Shown: piece after piece, positions 35,385-44,065 of the stretch
How the letters are laid out: every line of letters starts with the position of its first letter
Numbering within the stretch: position 1 is the first letter of the stretch
Source of the DNA: Burkholderia cenocepacia
GTDB lineage: Bacteria > Pseudomonadota > Gammaproteobacteria > Burkholderiales > Burkholderiaceae
Reading direction: 5' to 3'
DNA length: 64,000 nucleotides
Assembly (NCBI RefSeq): GCF_900446215.1
Contig: NZ_UAQZ01000005.1
Coordinates: forward strand, 1-64,000
The notes under the pieces: generated by a model
Database searches by the model: none
The model's input: only the letters and a program-made list of their open reading frames with translations
What the model was told of the DNA's origin: nothing
Translations under genes and position numbers: made by a program

Positions 35385-38300
35385 ATGAATCACCTTTCAT
35401 ACCCTGCAATGCGCGATTCGTTGCGCGTGCGGCGGAAGTTGATCGCTGTCACGGTAACGACTGCTGTACTCGCGCTTTCCGGTGAGGCGTCGGCGCAGTA
35501 CGTCAGTGTCAACTCCACCGGAAGCGCTGCCCATGCGAGCGGAACGGACGGCATCGCCGTAGGCTCTGCGGCCACGGCCGCCGGCAGCGACAGCACCGCG
35601 ATCGGCACAAACGCGCGTGTTTATCCCACTACCGATACCGGTTCAATGGCGCTCGGATACGGAGCGAAGGTCGCGCCGGGCGGTGCAACCACGTCATCCG
35701 GAAACCTCGCGATCGGTGTGAATGCGGCCGTTGGCGGGAATACCGCGGGCGACATTTCAAATGCGATCGCCATCGGCACGAGCGCAGTGTCGGAGCGGTC
35801 GGGGGGATCTCCATCGGCGCCTCCAGCCACAACGCCGGAGCGGCAATCGCGATCGGCAATAGTGCGTCGACCGGCATCGACGGTCAGATTGCAATCGGCA
35901 CGGGCGCCCTCGCCGATCCTTCATCGTTCGGCACACCGGGCGGCATCGCGATCGGGCAAAACTCGTATACCAGCGGGGTTGGCGCGGCATTGGGGGTGGA
36001 TGCACACGCATCGGGCAACTCTGTCGCGGCCGGCGCGAACTCGTACGCAGGATGGCGCGACACTGCCGTCGGCGTGCAAGCGACGGCCACGGGAGACACA
36101 TCTGTCGCCATCGGTTATCAGAGCAATGACGCGGGTCGCGATCGGGTCGTCAGCGTTGGCGCGAGCGGTCTGACGCGCGCCGTGACGAACGTGACGGCGG
36201 GGACGACGACGACGGACGCGGCAAACGTCGGCCAGCTGCCCGGCACGATCAACGGTAACGTCGTGACGATGGGAAACATGTTGACGCCGGGTGCCAGCGT
36301 CGGCCCCGCGACGGTCACGAACGTGGCTCCTGGCACGTTGACGGGCGGGAGCACGGACGCGGTCAACGGCTCGCAATTGTTCACAACCAATCTGGCCGTC
36401 ACGACCCACAAGCAGATGCTCGACAACCTGTCAGGGCGCGTTGTAAACGGCACGATCGGTCTGGTGCAGCAGCAGGCCGGCGCACCAGGCAGCGGCACGA
36501 TTACGGTGGGGGCACAGACCGGCGGTACGTCCGTCGATCTCACCGGCACTGACGGGGCGCGTACCATCTCCGGTGTTGCCGCCGGCACGGCGACGACCGA
36601 TGCGGTCAACGTCGGCCAGCTGAACACGGTCGCCAGCGTCGCGTCGAACTCGGTGCAGTACGACACTACCGGCCACACGTCGGTGACGCTCGGCGGAGCC
36701 GCGGCTGCAGCGCCGGTCGCGCTGACGAACGTGGCGGCCGGCACGCTGTCGGCAACGAGCGTTGATGCTGTCAACGGCGCGCAGCTGTTCGCGGCCAATC
36801 AGGCCGTCGCGAACACCTCGACGTCGGTCACGAACCTCACGAACGGCATCAACGCCGGAACGGTCGGCCTCGTTCAGCAAACCGGCGGCGCACCGGGCAG
36901 CGGCCCGATCGCGGTCGGCGCACAGACTGGCGGCATGTCCGTCGACTTCACCGGGACGAACGGCGCACGCACGCTCTCGGGCGTCGCAGCGGGTACGGCA
37001 ACGACGGATGCCGTCAATGTCGGCCAGCTCAGTGCAGTCGCCGGCGCGACGGCCAATGCGGTCCAGTACGACAGTACCGGCCACACGTCGGTCACGCTCG
37101 GCGGCACGACGGCTGCATCGCCCGTCGCGCTGACGAACGTGGCGGCCGGAACGCTGTCCGCCTCGAGCACCGACGCCGTCAACGGCTCACAGCTGAACAC
37201 GACGAATCAGGCCGTCGCGAACACGTCGACGTCGGTCACGAACCTCATGAGCGGCATCAACGCCGGCACGGTCGGCCTGGTGCAACAGGCCGGCGGTGCG
37301 CCGGGCACCGGCACGATCACGGTCGGTGCGCAGACCAGCGGCACGGCTGTCGATTTCGCCGGCACGAACGGTGCGCGTACGCTGTCCGGCGTCGCGGGCG
37401 GCACGGCAACCACCGATGCCGTAAACGTCGGGCAGCTCAACGTCGTCGCCAGTACCGCGTCGAATTCGGTGCAGTACGACAACGCTGGCCACACGTCGGT
37501 GACGCTCGGCGGCACGGCAGCTGCAGCGCCGGTCGCGCTGACGAACGTGGCGGCCGGCACGCTGTCCGCTTCGAGCACGGACGCCGTCAACGGTGCGCAA
37601 CTGAACACGACCAACCAGGCCGTTGCGAACACGTCGACGTCGGTGACGAATTTGTCGGCAAGCATCAATGCGGGCACGGTCGGTCTGGTGCAACAGGCCG
37701 GCGGTGCGCCTGGCCGCGGCACGATTACGGTCGGTGTGCAGACCGGCGGCACAACGGTCGATTTCGCCGGCACGAACGGCGCACGTACGCTGTCCGGCGT
37801 CGCGGCCGGCATCGCAGCGACCGACGTCGTGAACGTCGGGCAGCTCGATGCCGTCGCCGGCACCGCGTCGAACTCGGTCCAGTACGACAACGCGGACCAT
37901 ACGGTCGTCACACTCGGCGGCACCGCGGCAGGAGCGCCCGTCGCGCTGAGGAACGTGGCGGCCGGCACGCTGTCGGCCGCGAGCGCAGACGCGGTCAACG
38001 GCGCTCAACTGTTCGCGACGAACCAGGCCGTCGCGAGCACGTCGACGTCGGTGACGAATCTGTCGGCCAGCATCGATGCGGGCACGGTCGGCCTGGTGCG
38101 GCAGGCCGGCGGTGCGCCGGGAAGTGGCCCGATCACGGTTGGCGCGCAAACCGGCGGCCTGTCCGTCGACTTCGCCGGGACGACCGGTCCGCGCACGCTG
38201 GCCGGCGTCGCGGCTGGCACCGCTGCGACCGATGCGGTCAACGTTGGTCAGCTGAGCACGGTGGCCGGTACCGCGTCGAACTCGGTCCAGTACGACAACG

Positions 38301-40372
38301 CGGGCCATACGTCGGTCACGCTCGGCGGTACCGCGGCGGCAGCGCCGGTCGCGCTCACAAACGTGGCGGCCGGCACGCTGTCGGCCGCGAGCACGGACGC
38401 GGTCAACGGGGCACAGCTGAACACGACCAATCAGGCCGTCGCGAGCACGTCGAGATCTCTGATGAATCTGTCGGCAAGCATCGACGCCGGCACGGTCGGT
38501 GTGGTGCAGCAAGTCGGCGGCGCCCCGGGCAGAGGCGCGATCACGGTCGGCGCGCAGACCGGCGGCACGTCTGTCGACTTCGCCGGGACGAGCGGCGCAC
38601 GCACGCTCTCGGGCGTCGCGGCCGGCACCGCCGCAACGGATGCCGTCAATGTCGGCCAGCTCGGCGCAGTTGCCGGCGTCGCGGCGAACGCGGTGCAGTA
38701 CGACAACGCCGGCCATACGTCGGTCACGCTCGGCGGTGCGTCAGCTGCAGCGTCGGTGGCGCTCACGAACGTGGCGGCCGGCACGCTGTCGGCATCGAGC
38801 GTCGATGCCGTCAACGGTGGCCAGCTGTTCGCAACGAATCAGGCGGTCGCCAACACGTCGACGGTCGTCACGAACCTGTCGAACGGCATTGCGGCAGGCA
38901 CGGTCGGTCTGGTGCAACAGGCCGGCGGTGCACCCGGCACCGGGCAGATCACGGTCGGCGGGCAAACTGGCGGCACGTCGGTCGACTTCTCCGGCACGGA
39001 CGGGACGCGCAAGCTGTCTGGCGTCGCCGCCGGCACGGCCGCAACCGATGCCGTCAACGTCAGCCAGCTCAATGCAGTTGCTGGCGTCGCAACCAACGCG
39101 GTGCAGTACGACAACGCGGGCCGCACGTCGGTCACGCTCGGCGGCGCAGGTGCTGCAGCGCCGGTTGCTTTGACGAACGTGGCCGCCGGAGCGCTATCGG
39201 CCTCGAGTACGGACGCCGTCAACGGCGCACAACTGTATGCGACGAATCAAGCGTTGTCCGGCACAACGTCGACCGTCAACGCCCTGTCGACAGGAATCGC
39301 GGCCGGTACGATCGGTCTCGTGCAGCAGGCAGGCGGTGCACCCGGCACTGGGATGATCACAATCGGCGCGAAAACAGGCGGCACCGCTATCGACGTCTCC
39401 GGCACCAGCGGTGCGCGGCAACTGAAGGGGGTTGCCGCCGGGACTGACGCGACCGATGCAGTCAACGTCAGCCAGCTCAATGCCACCATCAGTAGCGCGA
39501 CCGCGAATGCTGTCGTCTACGACAGCGCGGCGCGATCGATCGTGACCCTCGGCGGACTCGGCGCATCGGTGCCGGTGACGTTGCGCAATGTGGCGGCTGG
39601 CGTTTTGTCCGGCAATAGCACCGACGCCGTCAACGGCTCCCAGCTCTACATGACGAACCAGGCTGTCGCCGCTAACACGGGTGCGATTGACGCTCTCACG
39701 AACAGCCTGACCGACGTCCAGCGCTCCATGGCCAGGAACGCAGCGCAACTGCAGCCGATCGTCAGTGCCGATGCGTTGAAGTACTTCGCGGCATCGTCGA
39801 CCGGTGCACCTGCGAGCGCGAGCGGCACAGAGACAGTTGCAGCTGGAGGCAATGCACTTGCCGCCGGTGCCCACAGTGTCGCAATCGGTACCGGCGCACA
39901 GGCAATCGGCAGTGGCGCTCTCGCGCTCGGTGCGAATACATCGGCCAAGGGAAGCAACTCAATCGCCCTCGGTCAGGGTTCCGACGCGTCGGCCGACAAC
40001 ACCGTATCAATTGGCAACAGTGCGACGGGGCTCACGCGCACGCTGACGAACGTCTCTGCCGGTGGCGCACCGACCGACGCCGTCAATGTCCGGCAGCTCA
40101 GCGACGCGGTCGGAGGGCTGCGCTCGCAGATCGAGCACGACCGGGCCGATGCGAACGGTGGCTCGGCCAGTGCCGTTGCGATCGCATCGCTGCCGCAGGC
40201 GCCCGCGCCTGGTCACAGCGTCGTGTCGATCGGCGGGGGCACGTATGCGGGTCAATCCGCAGTGGCGGTCGGCATGTCCACCTACGCCGGCCGCTGGATC
40301 CTGAAGGCATCCGGTTCGACCAACACACGCGGCACGGTCGCTGCGGGTGCTGGTGCCGCGTACGTCTGGTAA
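35385..40372 (+). CDS. trimeric autotransporter adhesin, YadA-like, frameshifted at a G-tract
   Basis: A type Vc adhesin interrupted by a single-base frameshift. The start (35385, behind GAGGT) encodes a long ESPR-like signal region ending EASAQ, and YadA-type head repeats (AIGTNA, MALGYGA). At the G-tract 35801-35806 the frame is lost, and the first frame stops at 36173 after 262 aa. The rest of the protein continues without a stop in the -1 frame from 35801 to 40372 and holds more head motifs, neck motifs DAVNVGQL, eight repeats of 136 aa and a C-terminal YadA anchor (SAVAVGMSTYAGRWILK). One extra G would restore a 1662-residue protein. Phase variation, a null allele or a sequencing error are all possible. 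Confidence 0.9.
35801..35806 (+). repeat. G6 tract at the adhesin frameshift
   Basis: Six consecutive G residues mark the exact point where the two reading frames of the adhesin can be joined: with seven G the codons run TCG GGG GGG ATC, giving the head motif GGISIGASS. Homopolymer G-tracts are classic sites of slipped-strand phase variation, though six is short. Confidence 0.7.
36599..39690 (+). repeat. 408-bp tandem coding repeats in the adhesin stalk
   Basis: The neck motif codons for DAVNVGQL begin at 36599, 37007, 37415, 37823, 38231, 38639, 39047 and 39455, exactly 408 bp apart each time (136 aa per unit). The units are similar but not identical; the last one is partial. Each unit has NVAAGTLSA, TDAVNGAQL, GTVGLVQQAGGAPG and FAGTNGARTLSGVAAGTA. 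Such repeats allow length change by recombination. Confidence 0.92.
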
Positions 40373-40408
40373 CGCCCCGTCGACCCTTTCATTTACCTGG
40401 AGACTCAG

Positions 40409-41182
40409 ATGAAACGACCCAACTATCGCTCTGCTCTGCTCGCCGCTTGCGTTGCCGTTGCGGCGTTCCTCGTTACCGCCTGCTTTGGCCACCGCGCCTG
40501 GCCGATCGTGGCAGCAACGCTGCTGGCAATTCCGCTGGCATCACTGTTCGTCAAAGCGACAAATCGATGGCGCCGGCAGCAGGCGGTCGACCGACCCTCC
40601 GTGACGATAACCGAGGCCACTGTTTGGGAGTTACGTCTCAATGATGTGCCGGCGGCTGAAGTGCCCGAGCACGTCGTCCGTCGCATCGAGCACGAACTCG
40701 CGCAGGAGCGGCAATGGGATCTGCGTGTCGCGTCGATCCTCAGCTATGCCGGCGCCGTGCTGTGCCAGCTCGCGTACACCGCACTGTGCATACCGCTCGC
40801 GATCTTCGCCTTCGCGGGCCTGTCATGGGCAACCAATCCGGCCGGGTTCGCGCATCTCGCGCGTCAAATCCTGAACGCCAGCGAAACAGAACTGCGTGCT
40901 GTGGTCGACGGCCTTGCTTGGACCGCGATCGGCTTCAGCGGCATGGTGCTGGTGATGTGGCACGCCTTCGGGGGGCGGACGCGGATCCCTGACCACTACG
41001 ACGAAGCGTGGCACGAGGAGATTCGTCTCGCTGCGCGCATCGCCCCCCGCGGTGAGTTCACGCTGCACCTCTCGGGCCAGGTAGTGCCGGCTGGATTTCG
41101 CGTGACGCGAGGTCCGCGCCTTACCGTGCACTACTGGCCGAACAGTCGACGCAGCTCGCCTAATCGGCACGACGTCGCTTAA
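40409..41182 (+). CDS. integral membrane protein of unknown function
   Basis: A 257-residue protein with two hydrophobic segments near the N-terminus (about residues 8-25 and 28-48), a charged middle, and two more near 112-135 and 165-185. CCTGGAG precedes the ATG. The family is not recognised. It follows the adhesin by 36 bp and may be co-transcribed with it. Confidence 0.65.
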   Translation: MKRPNYRSALLAACVAVAAFLVTACFGHRAWPIVAATLLAIPLASLFVKATNRWRRQQAVDRPSVTITEATVWELRLNDVPAAEVPEHVVRRIEHELAQERQWDLRVASILSYAGAVLCQLAYTALCIPLAIFAFAGLSWATNPAGFAHLARQILNASETELRAVVDGLAWTAIGFSGMVLVMWHAFGGRTRIPDHYDEAWHEEIRLAARIAPRGEFTLHLSGQVVPAGFRVTRGPRLTVHYWPNSRRSSPNRHDVA

Positions 41183-41203
41183 CGGAAATCGTCCGCACAA
41201 ATG

Positions 41204-41279
41204 AAAAACCCCCGTTGACGGACGGGGGCTCTTCAAGATGAAGCGCGACGGAGAAAGAGCAATCGGCAACACCACAACG
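41204..41279 (-). ncRNA. candidate antisense RNA upstream of repA (CopA-like)
   Basis: A minus-strand unit of about 76 nt. Promoter: TTGACA (41308-41313 on the minus strand), 16 bp, TAGAAT (41286-41291), giving a start near 41279. Terminator: a 7-bp stem at 41209-41228 followed in the minus direction by TTTTT (41204-41208). It lies 75-150 bp upstream of the leader ORF of repA, the same layout as the copy-number control RNA of IncFII plasmids. It may also simply be a small RNA of another kind. Confidence 0.55.
41209..41228 (-). terminator. terminator of the antisense RNA
   Basis: CCCCCGT (41209-41215) and ACGGGGG (41222-41228) form a 7-bp stem with a six-base loop; AAAAA at 41204-41208 supplies the U-tract in the minus direction. 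On the plus strand the following bases are CTCTT, so plus-strand termination would be weak. Confidence 0.7.
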
Positions 41280-41285
41280 AAGCCG

Positions 41286-41313
41286 ATTCTATCGAAGCTC
41301 TTTTCGCTGTCAA
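41286..41313 (-). promoter_or_regulatory. sigma70 promoter on the minus strand
   Basis: On the minus strand TTGACA and TAGAAT are separated by 16 bp. It is close to consensus and points away from repA toward the terminator at 41209. Confidence 0.6.
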
Positions 41314-41355
41314 GCGACATCTGTGTGACCACAACCATCATAAATTGAGCGCCAG

Positions 41356-41511
41356 ATGAATCGAAAGACCGAGGGCGGGAAATACTCCCGAGACGCGCAG
41401 CGCACTGCGCCAGCAGGGGCCGTCGACGACTGTCGTTGCCGACACCGGACAACACATTCACGAACATCCGATCGATCGACGTCGATCGGCAGGGAGCGCG
41501 GCTGCCGATAG
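41356..41511 (+). CDS. possible repA leader peptide (Tap-like)
   Basis: A 51-codon frame starting at ATG 41356 and ending with TAG 8 bases before a GTG at 41520 that opens the RepA frame. A short leader ORF ending just before the repA start is how Tap couples translation in IncFII plasmids. The peptide is Arg/Thr/Ser-rich without recognisable similarity, and its own RBS is weak, so the call rests on arrangement. Confidence 0.4.
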   Translation: MNRKTEGGKYSRDAQRTAPAGAVDDCRCRHRTTHSRTSDRSTSIGRERGCR

Positions 41512-41519
41512 GTTCGCGC

Positions 41520-42422
41520 GTGAACTTCCCTTTCCTCGATCCGCTTCTGCCCGACCAGTCCAATCCTGTCGGCGTGGGCGCGCCTGATCAGCTGACGGCT
41601 GCGGCCGCGCCGATCGGCGCGCACCGCATGCGCGTCGCCAAGACGGTGCTGCCCGAGCGCGTGTGGCCCGACGACATCCCGTCGCCGGCGCCGGCGAACG
41701 CACCGCGGATTCTGCGCGAGCTCAAGACTCGCCTGTCGCGCTACCTTGACAAGCCCGCGCAGTGGCTCGCGCAGCTGAACGCGGCGAACGGCAGCCGTCG
41801 GCAGCAGCGCAGCGAGCGACGTCTCGCGTGCGTGCAGCTCGCGCGCGCGATGATCAAGTATTGCGACTTGCGCACGATGCGCATCGGTGTGCCGGGCGCG
41901 GCTGGCTGGATCGATTTCACGCTGCCGTACCTGGCGGCCCAGGCTGGCCTGTCGGAGCGCCGTGCCGAGCGCGCGCTGCGCGACCTGCAGAAGGCTCGGC
42001 TGGTGAAGGTGCGGCGCCAGTGCGAACTCGAGGAAACCGAGCAAGGGGTGCGGTACAAGGGCGTCGCGTCGATCAAGTATCTGACGTCGACGCTCTTCGA
42101 GTCGTTCGGGCTCGGGAAATGGCTGCGGCACGAACGCACGCGCGCGCACCTGCGTGCACAGCGCCGCGCGAACCAGCAGCGCAAGCGAACGCAGCAGGGT
42201 TCGGCGCTGGGCGCGCAGCTCGTCGAGCAACTCGCCGGCATCGAGGCACGCGCCCGGCGCCAGGCTGCAGCAGCGGGTGCCGCACAGCGCGAAGCGGTCG
42301 ACCTTGACCGTGCGATCAAGCTGCGTGTCGGCGAACTGCTGCACGCGCACCCGGACTGGGATCGGGACACCCTCTATGCCGCCGCTCGGCGGCAGCTCGC
42401 CCCACCCGGCGATTCCGTTTAG
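41520..42422 (+). CDS. repA: plasmid replication initiator, RepA-like
   Basis: A predicted initiator protein of 300 residues if it starts at GTG 41520, or 328 from TTG 41436. I prefer the GTG because it follows the leader ORF. The central region has a winged-helix-like segment (LAAQAGLSERRAERALRDLQKARLVKV), then FESFGLGKWLRHERTRAHLRAQRR, and the C-terminus is very basic and helical. From memory this resembles IncFII-type RepA or related initiators. A perfect DnaA box and repeats lie within 200 bp downstream, as expected for an adjacent origin. Confidence 0.7.
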   Translation: MNFPFLDPLLPDQSNPVGVGAPDQLTAAAAPIGAHRMRVAKTVLPERVWPDDIPSPAPANAPRILRELKTRLSRYLDKPAQWLAQLNAANGSRRQQRSERRLACVQLARAMIKYCDLRTMRIGVPGAAGWIDFTLPYLAAQAGLSERRAERALRDLQKARLVKVRRQCELEETEQGVRYKGVASIKYLTSTLFESFGLGKWLRHERTRAHLRAQRRANQQRKRTQQGSALGAQLVEQLAGIEARARRQAAAAGAAQREAVDLDRAIKLRVGELLHAHPDWDRDTLYAAARRQLAPPGDSV

Positions 42423-42593
42423 CCGGCGCGCTGCGGCCGGTTCTCTAACCTGACCACCTTCCCCCTATCGCGCAAGCGAGGCACCCGCACGTCCGGATGG
42501 CCGATTTGCCGGCATTTCGCGCTCGCGCGCGGGGCCCTGCAGGCGGAAAAAGCGCCGGCGATTGCACGATTTTGCGATCGCCGCGTGCAGCGC

Positions 42594-42602
42594 TGTGGAT
42601 AA
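42594..42602 (-). promoter_or_regulatory. perfect DnaA box
   Basis: TGTGGATAA reads TTATCCACA on the minus strand, an exact match to the DnaA-binding consensus. Confidence 0.75.
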
Positions 42603-42606
42603 AAGC

Positions 42607-42642
42607 ATTTAAATGTCGGGTCTGATCGTATTTAAGTGTCGG
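42607..42642 (+). repeat. two direct 13-mers next to the DnaA box
   Basis: ATTTAAATGTCGG at 42607-42619 and ATTTAAGTGTCGG at 42630-42642 differ at one base and start 23 bp (about two helical turns) apart. They are candidates for RepA sites or for the AT-rich melting region. Confidence 0.55.
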
Positions 42643-42767
42643 CTCTTATTCAGGACACAGATCTTACCTACCCCTCCAAATCCAGCCGCGGCAATGCCGC
42701 GGTGTCACGCGGGCTCCGCCCGCTTGGCAGGAAACCCCCACGGGCTGCATGCGCTTTCCACCGGCAG

Positions 42768-42812
42768 GCCGTAAGCGCTACGGCGGCCGCCGGCCGCCGT
42801 AGCGCTTACGGC
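42768..42812. repeat. 22-bp perfect inverted repeat with a one-base centre
   Basis: Arms at 42768-42789 and 42791-42812 are exactly complementary around C42790. No T-run follows, so it is not a standard terminator. In an origin it could form a cruciform or single-strand hairpin, for example for priming. Confidence 0.85.
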
Positions 42813-42821
42813 GCGACAAAA

Positions 42822-42856
42822 GATTTCGGGGCGCGTCAGAGCCGCACCCCGAAATC
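42822..42856. repeat. 10-bp inverted repeat
   Basis: GATTTCGGGG (42822-42831) and CCCCGAAATC (42847-42856) are perfect complements with a 15-base loop. It lies 9 bp after the larger inverted repeat. Confidence 0.7.
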
Positions 42857-43117
42857 AGCGCGCGCGCGTGCGCGCCCGGCTGCCCGCAAGCACCGTCGAC
42901 TATCCCCGGCAGCTTAGCTTTCAGAGAGGGGGGCAATCTGAATACGCAACTAACGGTCAAGCGGATCGCCCCCGCCAAAATTTTCCCCTGCCACTCCACG
43001 CCCCCGTGTCTACAAGAACGGGGCCGCCCTCAACCCTCGTGGAATCCGCACAATTCTGTTCAGCCCGTGCCTGAGCGCGATACTCTGTCGGAAGAGCAAT
43101 GGTTATGGGAGACGACG

Positions 43118-44029
43118 ATGTGCTACTCGGCCAAGATCCAGGCGAACTATCGAGAGTACGTCCGACGTTACGGCGCCGACATGGACATCGAGACGTTCCG
43201 GCGTATCTTTTTCGCGCGCGCATCCGGCGCCGACATCAAGATCCCGAAAGCGGTCGACGCAGCATTCGCTGGTGTCGATGACGAAATCTCGGCCGCGATC
43301 GCTGCGTATCGAAGCCAGCGAACACGGAAACTGGAGACCGAACTGTTCGAGCAGCGAGCGCGGCTCGCCGCGGCCGAGAAGAAGCTCGCCGTGAAGATCA
43401 CGAAGAAGGCGAGCGAGGACGTTCGAATCGCCACGGACAAGATCGATGCGGCGACGCGCGGGCTCAACGATCTCCGCCGGCAGGACCTGCAGGAGCGTGA
43501 TTCGCGAATCTTTCCCGGCTGGTATGCACCCGTGCTGATCGAGGTCGACGGCAAGCGCATGGTCGTGCCGATGCGGTATCGATGCCGTATACCGGGCTGG
43601 ACCGAAGCGGACGAGAAGCAAAAGAACGGAAGCTATAACGCGAGGGCCGATTCGCTCAGTACCGCCTGGCGCAAGGTCTTCGGTTTCACGCATGGCCTCT
43701 TGCTCGTCGACGCATTTTTCGAAAACGTGAAGCGCGACGGCCAGAATGTCGTGCTTCGCTTCGACCCGACGCCCCCGCAGCACATGCAGGTCGCCTGCCT
43801 GTGGACCCGCACCGAGATCCCTGGCGGCGACGATTTGTGGTCGTTCGCGGCGATCACCGACGACCCACCACCGGAAGTGGCGGCAGCTGGCCACGACAGG
43901 TGCATCGTGCCCATTAAATCCTCGAACGTCGACGCCTGGCTCGCGCCCGATCCAAGCCGGCGCGCGCAGCTGCGCGAGATCCTCGCCGACCGCGAGCGGC
44001 CGTACTACGAGCACCAGCTCGCAGCGTAA
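43118..44029 (+). CDS. SRAP (YedK/HMCES-like) protein with a coiled-coil insertion
   Basis: A DNA-damage protein that in characterised homologues (E. coli YedK, human HMCES) crosslinks to abasic sites in single-stranded DNA through Cys2. The ATG at 43118 is chosen because it makes Cys residue 2 (MCYSAK). Other active-site residues are visible: E202 in the VDAFFENV segment and H259 in GHDRCIVPI, with NARADSL before them. The 303 residues are longer than the usual 220-230 because of a charged, helical insertion at about 68-125. It lies near the imu mutasome genes. Confidence 0.87.
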   Translation: MCYSAKIQANYREYVRRYGADMDIETFRRIFFARASGADIKIPKAVDAAFAGVDDEISAAIAAYRSQRTRKLETELFEQRARLAAAEKKLAVKITKKASEDVRIATDKIDAATRGLNDLRRQDLQERDSRIFPGWYAPVLIEVDGKRMVVPMRYRCRIPGWTEADEKQKNGSYNARADSLSTAWRKVFGFTHGLLLVDAFFENVKRDGQNVVLRFDPTPPQHMQVACLWTRTEIPGGDDLWSFAAITDDPPPEVAAAGHDRCIVPIKSSNVDAWLAPDPSRRAQLREILADRERPYYEHQLAA

Positions 44030-44065
44030 ACGCGGGGGTTGGTGGGGCGGTTATCTCTGTCATAT

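Larger units (their letters stand above)
42423..43117. other. origin region downstream of repA (oriV, first replicon)
   Basis: About 695 bases without a gene. It holds a perfect DnaA box (TGTGGATAA, 42594-42602), two direct repeats ATTTAA(A/G)TGTCGG (42607-42619 and 42630-42642), a 22-bp perfect inverted repeat (42768-42812) and a second inverted repeat (42822-42856). The local AT content rises at 42600-42665. The combination fits a replication origin acting with RepA. An oriT within it cannot be excluded. Confidence 0.65.

Noticed and set aside
36118..40010. Long minus-strand frames opposite the adhesin repeats
   Set aside because: They repeat with the same 408-bp period as the adhesin and have Ala/Val/Pro- or Arg/Gly-rich composition, so they are mirror frames of the repeat DNA.
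41310..42350. 346-codon minus-strand frame opposite repA
   Set aside because: Arg/Ala/Leu-rich shadow of the RepA frame; the leader ORF, initiator-like motifs and adjacent origin support the plus strand.
42423..43117. oriT
   Set aside because: Inverted repeats are present, but no relaxase or accessory gene is next to them and no known nic sequence was recognised, so I kept it as an origin-region description only.
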